NCBI RefSeq assembly: GCF_005768555.2
Contig: NZ_VCHX02000156.1
Span: 1-34,768 of the forward strand
DNA length: 34,768 bases
Source: Streptomyces sporangiiformans
GTDB lineage: Bacteria; Actinomycetota; Actinomycetes; Streptomycetales; Streptomycetaceae
Direction of reading: 5' to 3'
The notes under the pieces are model-generated. The model was given only the letters and a program-made list of their open reading frames with translations, was not told where the DNA came from and made no database searches. The number at the start of each line of letters is the position of its first letter. The first letter of the stretch is position 1. Both the position numbers and the translations under genes were made by a program. Positions 16,318-23,927 of the stretch are shown here, piece after piece.

Positions 16318-17982
16318 ATGTCAGGACCCCGCCCCGTACGAGCCCCGCGCGGTACGGAACTGAGTGCCCTGGGATGGCAGCAGGAGGCCGCCCTGCGGAT
16401 GCTCCAGAACAACCTCGACCCCGAGGTCGCCGAGCACCCCGACCAGCTCGTCGTCTACGGCGGCACCGGCAAGGCAGCCCGCGACTGGCGCTCCTTCGAC
16501 GCGATGGTCCGTACGCTGCGGACCCTGAAGCAGGACGAGACGATGCTCGTCCAGTCCGGCCGCCCCGTCGGCGTCATGCAGACCCACGAGTGGGCCCCGC
16601 GCGTGCTCATCGCCAACTCGAACCTGGTGGGCGACTGGGCGAACTGGGAGGAGTTCCGGCGCCTGGAGCAGCTGGGACTCACCATGTACGGCCAGATGAC
16701 TGCCGGTTCATGGATCTACATCGGTACGCAAGGCATCCTGCAGGGCACGTACGAGACGTTCGCCGCGGTGGCCGCGAAGCGGTTCGGTGGTTCGCTCGCG
16801 GGGACGATCACCCTCACCGCCGGGCTGGGCGGCATGGGCGGCGCCCAGCCGCTCGCCGTCACCATGAACGACGGCGTCGCGATCTGTATCGACTGCGATC
16901 CGCGCGCGATCGAGCGGCGCATCGAGCACCGGTATCTGGACGTGCGGGCCGACTCCCTGGAGCACGCACTCCAGCTGGCGGTCGAGGCGCGCGACGCCCG
17001 CCGGCCACTGTCGATCGGCCTGCTCGGCAACGCGGCGGAGCTGCTGCCGCGCATGCTCGCCGAGGGCGCCCCCGTCGACATCGTGACCGACCAGACCTCG
17101 GCGCACGACCCGCTGTCCTACCTGCCGCTCGGCGTGGACTTCGACGACATGGCCTCCCGTGCGGCGAAGGACCCGGCGGGATTCACCACCCTCGCCCGTG
17201 AGTCCATGGCCCGGCATGTGGAAGCCATGGTCGGCTTCATGGACGCCGGTGCCGAGGTCTTCGACTACGGCAACTCCATCCGGGGTGAGGCCCAGCTCGC
17301 CGGGTACGGCCGGGCGTTCGCCTTCCCCGGCTTCGTGCCCGCGTACATCCGGCCGCTGTTCTGTGAGGGCAAGGGCCCCTTCCGGTGGGCGGCGCTCTCC
17401 GGCGAGGCCTCGGACATCGCCAAGACGGACAAGGCGATCCTCGACCTCTTCCCGGAGAACGAGTCCCTGCACCGCTGGATCAGGATGGCCCGTGAGAGGG
17501 TCCACTTCCAGGGCCTCCCGGCGCGCATCTGCTGGCTGGGCTACGGCGAGCGGGACCGGGCGGGCGAGCGCTTCAACGACATGGTGGCGAGCGGGGAGTT
17601 GCAGGCCCCGCTGGCGATCGGCCGCGACCACCTCGACTGCGGCTCCGTGGCCTCCCCGTACCGCGAGACCGAGTCCATGCTGGACGGCTCCGACGCGATC
17701 GCCGACTGGCCCCTGCTGAACGCCATGGTGAACGTGGCCTCCGGTGCCTCCTGGGTCTCCCTCCACCACGGCGGCGGTGTGGGCATGGGCCGCTCCATCC
17801 ACGCCGGTCAGGTCACCGTCGCCGACGGTACGCGGATCGCCGGGGAGAAGATCCGGCGTGTGCTGACGAACGACCCCGGTATGGGCGTCATCCGTCATGT
17901 GGACGCGGGGTACGAGAGCGCGGAGTCGGTGGCGGACGAGCGGGGCGTGCGGGTTCCCATGCGGGAGGGTGACGAGGCGTGA
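16318..17982 (+). CDS. hutU: Urocanate hydratase (urocanase)
   Basis: A 554-residue cytoplasmic enzyme that adds water to urocanate to give imidazolonepropionate, using tightly bound NAD+. The length is normal for the family. The NAD-binding region reads GLGGMGGAQPLAV, and the late signature with the conserved Cys is GRDHLDCGSVASPYRETE. ATG at 16318 is preceded by AGGAGG at 6 nt, which rules out an in-frame ATG 51 nt upstream. It is the first gene of the hut operon; its stop overlaps the next start (GTGA). No hutH lies in the window, so urocanate must come from an enzyme encoded elsewhere, or partly from the lyase-like enzyme at 7226. A thiourocanate hydratase is a less likely alternative. 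Confidence 0.95.
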   Translation: MSGPRPVRAPRGTELSALGWQQEAALRMLQNNLDPEVAEHPDQLVVYGGTGKAARDWRSFDAMVRTLRTLKQDETMLVQSGRPVGVMQTHEWAPRVLIANSNLVGDWANWEEFRRLEQLGLTMYGQMTAGSWIYIGTQGILQGTYETFAAVAAKRFGGSLAGTITLTAGLGGMGGAQPLAVTMNDGVAICIDCDPRAIERRIEHRYLDVRADSLEHALQLAVEARDARRPLSIGLLGNAAELLPRMLAEGAPVDIVTDQTSAHDPLSYLPLGVDFDDMASRAAKDPAGFTTLARESMARHVEAMVGFMDAGAEVFDYGNSIRGEAQLAGYGRAFAFPGFVPAYIRPLFCEGKGPFRWAALSGEASDIAKTDKAILDLFPENESLHRWIRMARERVHFQGLPARICWLGYGERDRAGERFNDMVASGELQAPLAIGRDHLDCGSVASPYRETESMLDGSDAIADWPLLNAMVNVASGASWVSLHHGGGVGMGRSIHAGQVTVADGTRIAGEKIRRVLTNDPGMGVIRHVDAGYESAESVADERGVRVPMREGDEA

Positions 17983-19223
17983 GCCGGTACGACGGCGCGT
18001 CCGCCTCGTTCCACGAGATGTGGCGCGACCTCGAACCCCTGGGGCGCAACGCCGGCTCCGGTGGCTATCGCCGGTACGCCTGGAGCGAGGCCGACGTCGA
18101 ATGCCGGGCCTGGTTCCGGGCGCAGGCCGAGGGGCGCGGCCTGGCCTACGAGGTGGACCGGAACGGCAATCAGTGGGCCTGGCTCGGGGACCCCGAAGCC
18201 CAGGACGCCGTCGTCACCGGGTCCCATCTGGACTCCGTTCCCGACGGAGGTGCCTTCGACGGGCCCCTCGGTGTCGTGTCCTCCTTCGCCGCGCTGGACG
18301 AACTCCGCGGCCGGGGCGTCGAGTTCGGCAAACCGCTCGCCATCGTCAACTTCGGGGACGAGGAAGGTGCCCGGTTCGGGCTTGCCTGTGTCGGGTCCCG
18401 GCTCAGTGCCGGACAGCTCGGCGTCGAGCAGGCGCGGCGGCTCACGGACGCCGACGGGATCAGCCTGCCGCAGGCGATGGAGCGGGCTGGGTACGACCCG
18501 ACCGCCATCGGCCCGGACCCGGAGCGGCTCGCCCGGATCGGGGCCTTCGTCGAGCTGCACGTGGAGCAGGGGCGTGCGCTCGATCTCTCCGGGGACCAGG
18601 TGGGTATCGCCAGCGCCATCTGGCCGCACGGGCGCTGGCGGTTCGACTTCCGGGGCGAGGCCAACCACGCCGGTACGACCCGCCTCGTCGACCGCCGCGA
18701 CCCGATGCTCTCGTACGCCGAGACCGTTCTCGCCGCCCGGCGGGAGGCCCATCTCGCGGGCGCCGTCGCCACCTTCGGCAAGATCTCGGTCGAGCCGAAC
18801 GGTGTGAACGCCATCCCCTCCCTCGTGCGCGGCTGGCTCGACTCCCGCGCGGCCGACCAGGCGACCCTCGACACCGTCGTCACCGGCATCGAGAAGGCGG
18901 CCCGCGAGTACGCGGACACCCACGGCGTCGAACTCGACATCGTCCGCGAGTCGTTCACCCCCGTCGTCGAGTTCGAGCACGCCCTGCGCGACGAGATCGC
19001 GCGCATCCTGCAAGGCGCGAGCGATCGCTTGGAAGTTCCCGTCCTGGGTACCGGTGCGGGACACGACGCCGGGATCCTCTCCGGCTCGGTCCCCACCGCC
19101 ATGCTGTTCGTACGCAACCCCACCGGCGTCTCGCACTCCCCGGCCGAGTACGCCGCCGAGGACGACTGCGTGGCCGGGGTGATCGCACTCGCCGACGTAC
19201 TGGAAGGGCTGACCCGCAGGTGA
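17979..19223 (+). CDS. M20-family amidohydrolase (allantoate/carbamoyl-amino-acid hydrolase type), probable last step of hut
   Basis: A 414-residue binuclear-metal amidohydrolase related to allantoate amidohydrolase and N-carbamoyl-L-amino acid hydrolase. Metal ligands are visible: H83 in GSHLDS, D94 in AFDGPLG, E128/E129 in GDEEGARFG, the ELHVEQG motif and GAGHDAG. The lid/dimerisation residues sit around EANHAGTTR. It starts at GTG overlapping hutU by 4 nt and overlaps hutF by 4 nt, so it is made with the hut enzymes. The operon makes N-formyl-glutamate (HutF), yet has no classical HutG. Since this fold cleaves N-acyl and N-carbamoyl amino acids, the inference is that it releases glutamate from N-formyl-L-glutamate. 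Annotation as an allantoate enzyme would be by similarity only. Confidence 0.85.
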   Translation: MSRYDGASASFHEMWRDLEPLGRNAGSGGYRRYAWSEADVECRAWFRAQAEGRGLAYEVDRNGNQWAWLGDPEAQDAVVTGSHLDSVPDGGAFDGPLGVVSSFAALDELRGRGVEFGKPLAIVNFGDEEGARFGLACVGSRLSAGQLGVEQARRLTDADGISLPQAMERAGYDPTAIGPDPERLARIGAFVELHVEQGRALDLSGDQVGIASAIWPHGRWRFDFRGEANHAGTTRLVDRRDPMLSYAETVLAARREAHLAGAVATFGKISVEPNGVNAIPSLVRGWLDSRAADQATLDTVVTGIEKAAREYADTHGVELDIVRESFTPVVEFEHALRDEIARILQGASDRLEVPVLGTGAGHDAGILSGSVPTAMLFVRNPTGVSHSPAEYAAEDDCVAGVIALADVLEGLTRR

Positions 19224-20569
19224 CGCAGACGTACTGGCTGGAGCATGCCTGGCTCGACTCGTTCGTCGAGCCGGGCGTGGCCGTCGAGGTCGCGGACGGC
19301 AAGATCGCGGTCGTCCGCAAGGGCGCGGACACCCCACCGCCCGGCGCCGAAGTCCTCCGCGGCCTGACCATCCCCGGCCTCGCCAACGCCCACAGCCACG
19401 CCTTCCACCGCGCCCTGCGCGGCACCGTCCAGGTCGGATCCGGGACCTTCTGGACGTGGCGCGAGGTCATGTACTCCTTCGCCGACCGGCTGACCCCGGA
19501 GACGTACCACGCGCTCGCTCGCGCGGTGTACGCCGAGATGGCGCTGGCCGGTGTCACGGCGGTCGGCGAGTTCCACTACGTCCACCACGCACCCGGCGGC
19601 ACCCCGTACGCCGACCCGAACGCGATGGGCGAGGCGCTGATCGAGGCCGCGGCGGACGCGGGCATCCGCATCACGCTCCTCGACACCGCCTACCTCTCCT
19701 CCGCCATCGTGAACGAGCACACCGGGAAGCCCCCGAACCAGCAACAGCTCCGCTTCTGTGACGGCACGGCGGAGGCCTGGGCGGAACGCTGTTCAGTTCT
19801 CAAGGAACGGGATCACGCGCGGATCGGTGCGGCCATCCACTCCGTACGGGCCGTGCCCGCACGGCAGTTGGCGACGGTGGCGCGATGGGCCGAGGAACGG
19901 CGGGCCCCGCTCCATGTGCACCTGTCCGAGCAGACGGCGGAGAACGACGCCTGCCGGGCCGCGCACGGCTGCACCCCCACCCGGCTGCTCGCCGACCACG
20001 GCGTGCTCGGCCCGCGCACCACGGCCGTCCACAGCACGCACCTCACGGACGAGGACATCGCGCTGCTCGGCGGCTCCACGACCGGCACCTGCATGTGCCC
20101 GACCACCGAACGCGATCTCGCCGACGGCATCGGGCCCGCCGCCGCCCTGCAGAAAGCCGGCTCGCCGCTCTCCCTCGGCTCCGACAGCCACGCCGTCATC
20201 GACCTGCTCGAAGAGGCGCGCGCGATGGAGCTGAACGAGCGCCTGCGCACCCGCACCCGCGGTCACTGGACGGCGGCCGCACTCCTGCGCGCCGCCACCG
20301 CCGACGGGCACGCGGCCCTCGGCTGGGACCGGGCGGGCATCCTGGAGCCCGGCGCCCTGGCCGACTTCACCACCATCGCCCTCGACTCGGTCAGAACAGC
20401 GGGACCGCTGCCACGCCTCGGCGCCGAGACCGCCGTATTCGCCGCGACAGCCGCGGACGTACGCCACACGGTCGTGGCCGGCCGTCACGTCGTACGCGAC
20501 GGGGCGCACACGCGCGTCCCCGACGTGCCGTCAGCGCTCGCGGACGCCGTCGAAGCCCTGCGCGCCTGA
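19220..20569 (+). CDS. hutF: Formimidoylglutamate deiminase
   Basis: A 449-residue amidohydrolase-superfamily enzyme that converts N-formimino-L-glutamate to N-formyl-L-glutamate plus ammonia. The metal-binding NAHSHAFHR gives H58 and H60; HVHLSEQ supplies a later His, STHLTDEDI the next, and GSDSHAVIDLLEE the catalytic Asp. HutF is typified by the FHRALRG and FHYVHH stretches, both present. It starts at GTG overlapping the amidohydrolase stop (GTGA) and is followed after 38 nt by hutI. Its presence places this pathway on the five-enzyme (formyl-glutamate) branch, not the formiminoglutamase branch. Confidence 0.93.
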   Translation: MTQTYWLEHAWLDSFVEPGVAVEVADGKIAVVRKGADTPPPGAEVLRGLTIPGLANAHSHAFHRALRGTVQVGSGTFWTWREVMYSFADRLTPETYHALARAVYAEMALAGVTAVGEFHYVHHAPGGTPYADPNAMGEALIEAAADAGIRITLLDTAYLSSAIVNEHTGKPPNQQQLRFCDGTAEAWAERCSVLKERDHARIGAAIHSVRAVPARQLATVARWAEERRAPLHVHLSEQTAENDACRAAHGCTPTRLLADHGVLGPRTTAVHSTHLTDEDIALLGGSTTGTCMCPTTERDLADGIGPAAALQKAGSPLSLGSDSHAVIDLLEEARAMELNERLRTRTRGHWTAAALLRAATADGHAALGWDRAGILEPGALADFTTIALDSVRTAGPLPRLGAETAVFAATAADVRHTVVAGRHVVRDGAHTRVPDVPSALADAVEALRA

Positions 20570-20607
20570 CATCGCCCGCCACCAGACCCCACGCCCCCGA
20601 GGACGCC

Positions 20608-21795
20608 ATGAGCAGCACGACCACCGTCATCACCAACATCGCCGCCCTGGTCACCAACGACCCCTCCCTCGGTGACGGATCCCCCCTCGGCCTGATCCAG
20701 GACGCGGCCGTCGTCATCGACGGCGACCGCATCGCGTGGACCGGTGAATCAAGCAAAGCACCCGCCACTGACAACCGGGTCGACGCCGGCGGCCGGGCGG
20801 TCATCCCTGGCTTCGTCGACTCCCACTCGCACCTGCTCTTCGCGGGCGACCGCACACAGGAGTTCAACGCCCGCATGTCGGGCCGGGCCTACAGCGCGGG
20901 CGGCATCCGCACGACCGTCGCCGCGACCCGCGCCGCGACGGACGAGGAACTGGAGCGGAACCTCACGCACTACCTCGCCGAGGCCCTCCGCCAGGGCACC
21001 ACCACGCTGGAGACGAAGTCGGGCTACGGCCTGACCGTCGAGGACGAGGCCCGCGCCCTGCGCATCGCCGCCCGCCACACCGACGAGGTGACCTACCTCG
21101 GCGCGCACATCGTCAGCCCCGACCTCGCCGACGACCCCGCCGGCCCCGCGGAGTACGTCGCCCTCGTCACCGGCGAGATGCTCGACGCCTGTGCCCCGTA
21201 CGCCCGTTGGATCGACGTCTTCTGCGAGAAGGGCGCCTTCGACGGCGACCAGGCCCGCGCGGTCCTGACGGCCGGCAAGGCGAAGGGTCTGCACCCGCGC
21301 GTCCACGCCAACCAGCTCTCGTACGGCCCCGGCGTCCGGCTCGCGGTCGAACTCGACGCGGCGAGCGCCGACCACTGCACCCACCTCACGGACGCCGACG
21401 TGGACGCCCTCGCGAACAGCTCGACGGTGGCCACCCTCCTGCCGGGCGCCGAGTTCTCCACCCGCGCCGAGTGGCCCGACGCCCGCCGCCTCCTCGACGC
21501 CGGTGCCACGGTCGCCCTCTCCACCGACTGCAACCCGGGCTCGTCCTTCACGTCCTCCGTCCCGTTCTGCATCGCCCTCGCGGTGCGGGACATGAGGATG
21601 ACCCCGGACGAGGCCCTCTGGTCGGCGACAGCCGGCGGCGCGGCAGCGCTCCGCCGTACGGACATCGGCCGCCTCACCCCGGGTGCCTACGCCGACCTGG
21701 CGCTCCTCGACGCCCCGAGCCATGTCCACCTGGCGTACCGCCCCGGCGTACCGCTGGTCAGCCGGGTGTGGCGGCGCGGGGTCCGGGAAGCTTGA
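20608..21795 (+). CDS. hutI: Imidazolonepropionase
   Basis: A 395-residue metal-dependent amidohydrolase that opens imidazolone-5-propionate to N-formimino-L-glutamate. Metal ligands are H73 and H75 in DSHSHLLFAGDR, H233 in VHANQLS and D307 in STDCNPGS. The substrate loop ETKSGYGL is typical of HutI. ATG with GAGGA upstream lies 38 nt after hutF. It acts between HutU and HutF although it is encoded last. After its stop come three CTGAACAA direct repeats and then the GTPase genes, so the operon probably ends here, though no clear terminator hairpin is visible. Confidence 0.95.
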   Translation: MSSTTTVITNIAALVTNDPSLGDGSPLGLIQDAAVVIDGDRIAWTGESSKAPATDNRVDAGGRAVIPGFVDSHSHLLFAGDRTQEFNARMSGRAYSAGGIRTTVAATRAATDEELERNLTHYLAEALRQGTTTLETKSGYGLTVEDEARALRIAARHTDEVTYLGAHIVSPDLADDPAGPAEYVALVTGEMLDACAPYARWIDVFCEKGAFDGDQARAVLTAGKAKGLHPRVHANQLSYGPGVRLAVELDAASADHCTHLTDADVDALANSSTVATLLPGAEFSTRAEWPDARRLLDAGATVALSTDCNPGSSFTSSVPFCIALAVRDMRMTPDEALWSATAGGAAALRRTDIGRLTPGAYADLALLDAPSHVHLAYRPGVPLVSRVWRRGVREA

Positions 21796-21803
21796 GCAAC
21801 TGC

Positions 21804-21830
21804 CTGAACAATCTGAACAATTCTGAACAA
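21804..21830. repeat. Three direct repeats CTGAACAA
   Basis: CTGAACAA occurs at 21804-21811, 21813-21820 and 21823-21830, a spacing of 9 then 10 nt. They lie between hutI and the first GTPase, about 105 nt upstream of its start, and are AT-rich for this genome. They could be a binding site array or a slippage product. Confidence 0.7.
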
Positions 21831-21862
21831 CAGCCCGAGCACAATTCCCTCACGCTGTGCAC

Positions 21863-21893
21863 TTGGCCCGGTGCTCACTGTTCTCGCTATCGT
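21863..21893 (+). promoter_or_regulatory. Possible promoter of the GTPase pair
   Basis: TTGGCC (21863-21868) and TATCGT (21888-21893) are 19 nt apart, a weak vegetative-type promoter about 43 nt before the GTPase start. The spacing is longer than ideal. Confidence 0.3.
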
Positions 21894-21935
21894 TGCCCGT
21901 CACGGCAAGAGGCGTGAGTACAACGGGGGTTGTCT

Positions 21936-23777
21936 GTGAGCACACACACCGGTTCTTCGCACAGGTCGGGCGATCCGGGTGAGGAATGGCTCGAACTCGC
22001 GGCGCGGGTCGCAGCGTTGGCCAGGAGGGCGGGGCTCGGCACCACGGCGACCGCACTCGACACGCTCGTCACACGCCTGTCCAAGCCCACACGCCGGATC
22101 GGCTTCGTCGGGCGGACCTGCGTCGGAAAGTCGCATCTGATCAACCAGTTGATCGGGCAGGACATGCTGGACACCGGCGAGGTGCCGACCACCACGCGAT
22201 GCCATCTCCTGCGCCCGAGTTCGGCCGACGACGCCGGTCAGGTCGGCCCGGCATGGATCACCGTCCCGTGCGACCATTCCTGGCTGGTCGACGAGCATCT
22301 CGAACTCGTGGACATGCCCGGCATCGACGTGGAGGCCGACGACAGGTTCGCGGGCCTCGGATCCTCCGGGTTGTTCGAGGGAAGAAGGGCCGTCGCGGCC
22401 AAGGACGTCCAGCAGGTCGTCGACCACGCCCTCGCGGGCTGTGACGTGGTCGTGCTGGTCACTTCGGCGACCCAGCCCCTGCCCCGCACGGACCAGGCGA
22501 TCCTCAAGAACCTGGTCGACTCCTCCGCCGTGCAGGCGGTGATGGTGGTGGTCACCATGACCGACCAGGTCAAGGGGGAGACGGAGGATGTACTCCGCCG
22601 GATTCGGCGGCTCGCCGGAGACATCGCGCCGGGCTGCGCGGTACTCACCGCGCCGACCGGCACGGGCGACCCCAGGATGGATCAGGCCCTGCGCCAGGGC
22701 ATCCGTGAGGCGCTGCAGAGCGCGGGCAGCGGTGCCCAGCTGCTGCCCCTGCGCATGCAGCGGCTGACCGAAAGCCTCCAGAACACCGTGCACGCGATCT
22801 CCAGGATGGCCCTGGACGGCCTGGCCGACGAAAGCCTTGCCCAGGCCGAGAGGGCGGCACGGCAGAACGCCCTGGAGAGGGAACGGCTGGTGTTCAGCGC
22901 GGCATGGACCTCGGCCCGGCACGAGTTGCTCACCGCCGCCGAAGCCGCCCACGAAGAGATCAGGGAAGAGGCGCGGCGCGCCCGCACGAAAGCCGTAGCC
23001 CTGCTGGAACAGACCGTACGCACGCACCAGGACCCTCTGGCCGTGTGGGACAGCCACATCCCCTTCGCGCTGCGCACGGAGCTCGCGGACTTCGCGAACC
23101 TCGCGCTGAGCACGGCCCGCAGCAGTCTGCGCGCGGCCGTGGTGGCGGCCTTCGACCGCCTGAGCGAAGCGCTGGAACACGAGTCGGGCAGTGGGGCGAG
23201 CAGTGGGGCGAGCAGTGGGTCGGGCAGTGGGTCCGGCATCGAGTCCGGCATCGACCACGACGTCGACGCCTACCTCGCACTGCTGGACGACATGGACGTC
23301 GAGGCGGCACTGGCGGCCGACGTCGACGCGCCGACGCCGGACGGGCTGACGCCGGCTTCCCGCGCCCACGCACGGCTTCGGCTGCTGTTCGAAGGAACGG
23401 GTGCGGTGCTTGATCTGGCCCTGAACCTCGCCTTCAGCGCCCTGCCGGTCGCCCGGGTGGTGACCGCCCCGCTCGTGTTCGTCGAGCAGAAACTCGCCGA
23501 CCGGTCCGTGGCCGCGCGCCGGGATGTGGCCATCGCCCATGTGCCCGCCGCGGTGCAGGACGCGTTCGACGCCTGCCTCGGCTCCTTCCGCGCCGAGATC
23601 GACACCGTCTACCGGCGCTGCGCGGACCTCCTCGAGTCGTCCTCGGACGACTGGTGGAACAGGCAGGAAGCGGCTCTCACCGTGGACGGGGGCGCCGAGT
23701 GGCGAAACATCCGGAGCCAGGCCGTCGCACTGGCCGAGGAGATCCGGATCGTACGAGCGGAACCGTCCGCCTCCTGA
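21936..23777 (+). CDS. Dynamin-like / P-loop GTPase, first of a pair
   Basis: A 613-residue GTPase. The P-loop is GRTCVGKS (59-66), a candidate switch-I Thr lies in VPTTTR, G3 is DMPG (126-129), and the G4 position reads TMTD (207-210) in place of NKxD, so base recognition may be relaxed. The middle and C-terminal parts are mostly helical with coiled-coil character (about 270-400), interrupted by a Ser/Gly repeat near 425-445. Amphipathic stretches follow at 485-525, but there is no clear transmembrane segment. GTG at 21936 has GGGGG at 6 nt; a TTG two codons earlier lacks spacing. Bacterial dynamin-like proteins often occur as side-by-side pairs that act together on membranes. This one probably partners the protein at 23928-25931. 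The physiological role is unknown. Confidence 0.78.
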   Translation: MSTHTGSSHRSGDPGEEWLELAARVAALARRAGLGTTATALDTLVTRLSKPTRRIGFVGRTCVGKSHLINQLIGQDMLDTGEVPTTTRCHLLRPSSADDAGQVGPAWITVPCDHSWLVDEHLELVDMPGIDVEADDRFAGLGSSGLFEGRRAVAAKDVQQVVDHALAGCDVVVLVTSATQPLPRTDQAILKNLVDSSAVQAVMVVVTMTDQVKGETEDVLRRIRRLAGDIAPGCAVLTAPTGTGDPRMDQALRQGIREALQSAGSGAQLLPLRMQRLTESLQNTVHAISRMALDGLADESLAQAERAARQNALERERLVFSAAWTSARHELLTAAEAAHEEIREEARRARTKAVALLEQTVRTHQDPLAVWDSHIPFALRTELADFANLALSTARSSLRAAVVAAFDRLSEALEHESGSGASSGASSGSGSGSGIESGIDHDVDAYLALLDDMDVEAALAADVDAPTPDGLTPASRAHARLRLLFEGTGAVLDLALNLAFSALPVARVVTAPLVFVEQKLADRSVAARRDVAIAHVPAAVQDAFDACLGSFRAEIDTVYRRCADLLESSSDDWWNRQEAALTVDGGAEWRNIRSQAVALAEEIRIVRAEPSAS

Positions 23778-23811
23778 CCGCTCCGCCGACCTGCCTCGCA
23801 CCGCGACCGCT

Positions 23812-23915
23812 TTTCCCGCTCCCCTCAACCTCCCCCGCTCCCCTCAACCTCTCCCGTTCCCCCTCCCCGCAACCTCTCCCGTTCCCCCTCCCAACCTCTC
23901 CCGCTCCCAACTTCC
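23812..23915 (+). repeat. Polypyrimidine imperfect tandem repeat between the GTPase genes
   Basis: About five imperfect units of the type CCCGCTCCCCTCAACCTCT, 18-25 nt each, with the coding strand almost wholly C and T. It fills most of the 150-nt gap between the two GTPase genes. It is followed directly by the second gene's ribosome-binding site (GGAGA). Such tracts can form triplex DNA or bind a factor; slippage would change the spacing. Confidence 0.7.
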
Positions 23916-23927
23916 CGCGGAGAACAG

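Noticed and set aside
17897..19219. Open frame fused in front of hutF
   Set aside because: It overlaps hutU and the M20 gene out of frame with noise-like composition; the GTG at 19220 gives a normal HutF start.
23812..23915. CRISPR array
   Set aside because: Units are imperfect, 18-25 nt, almost pure pyrimidine and without spacers; no cas gene is near.
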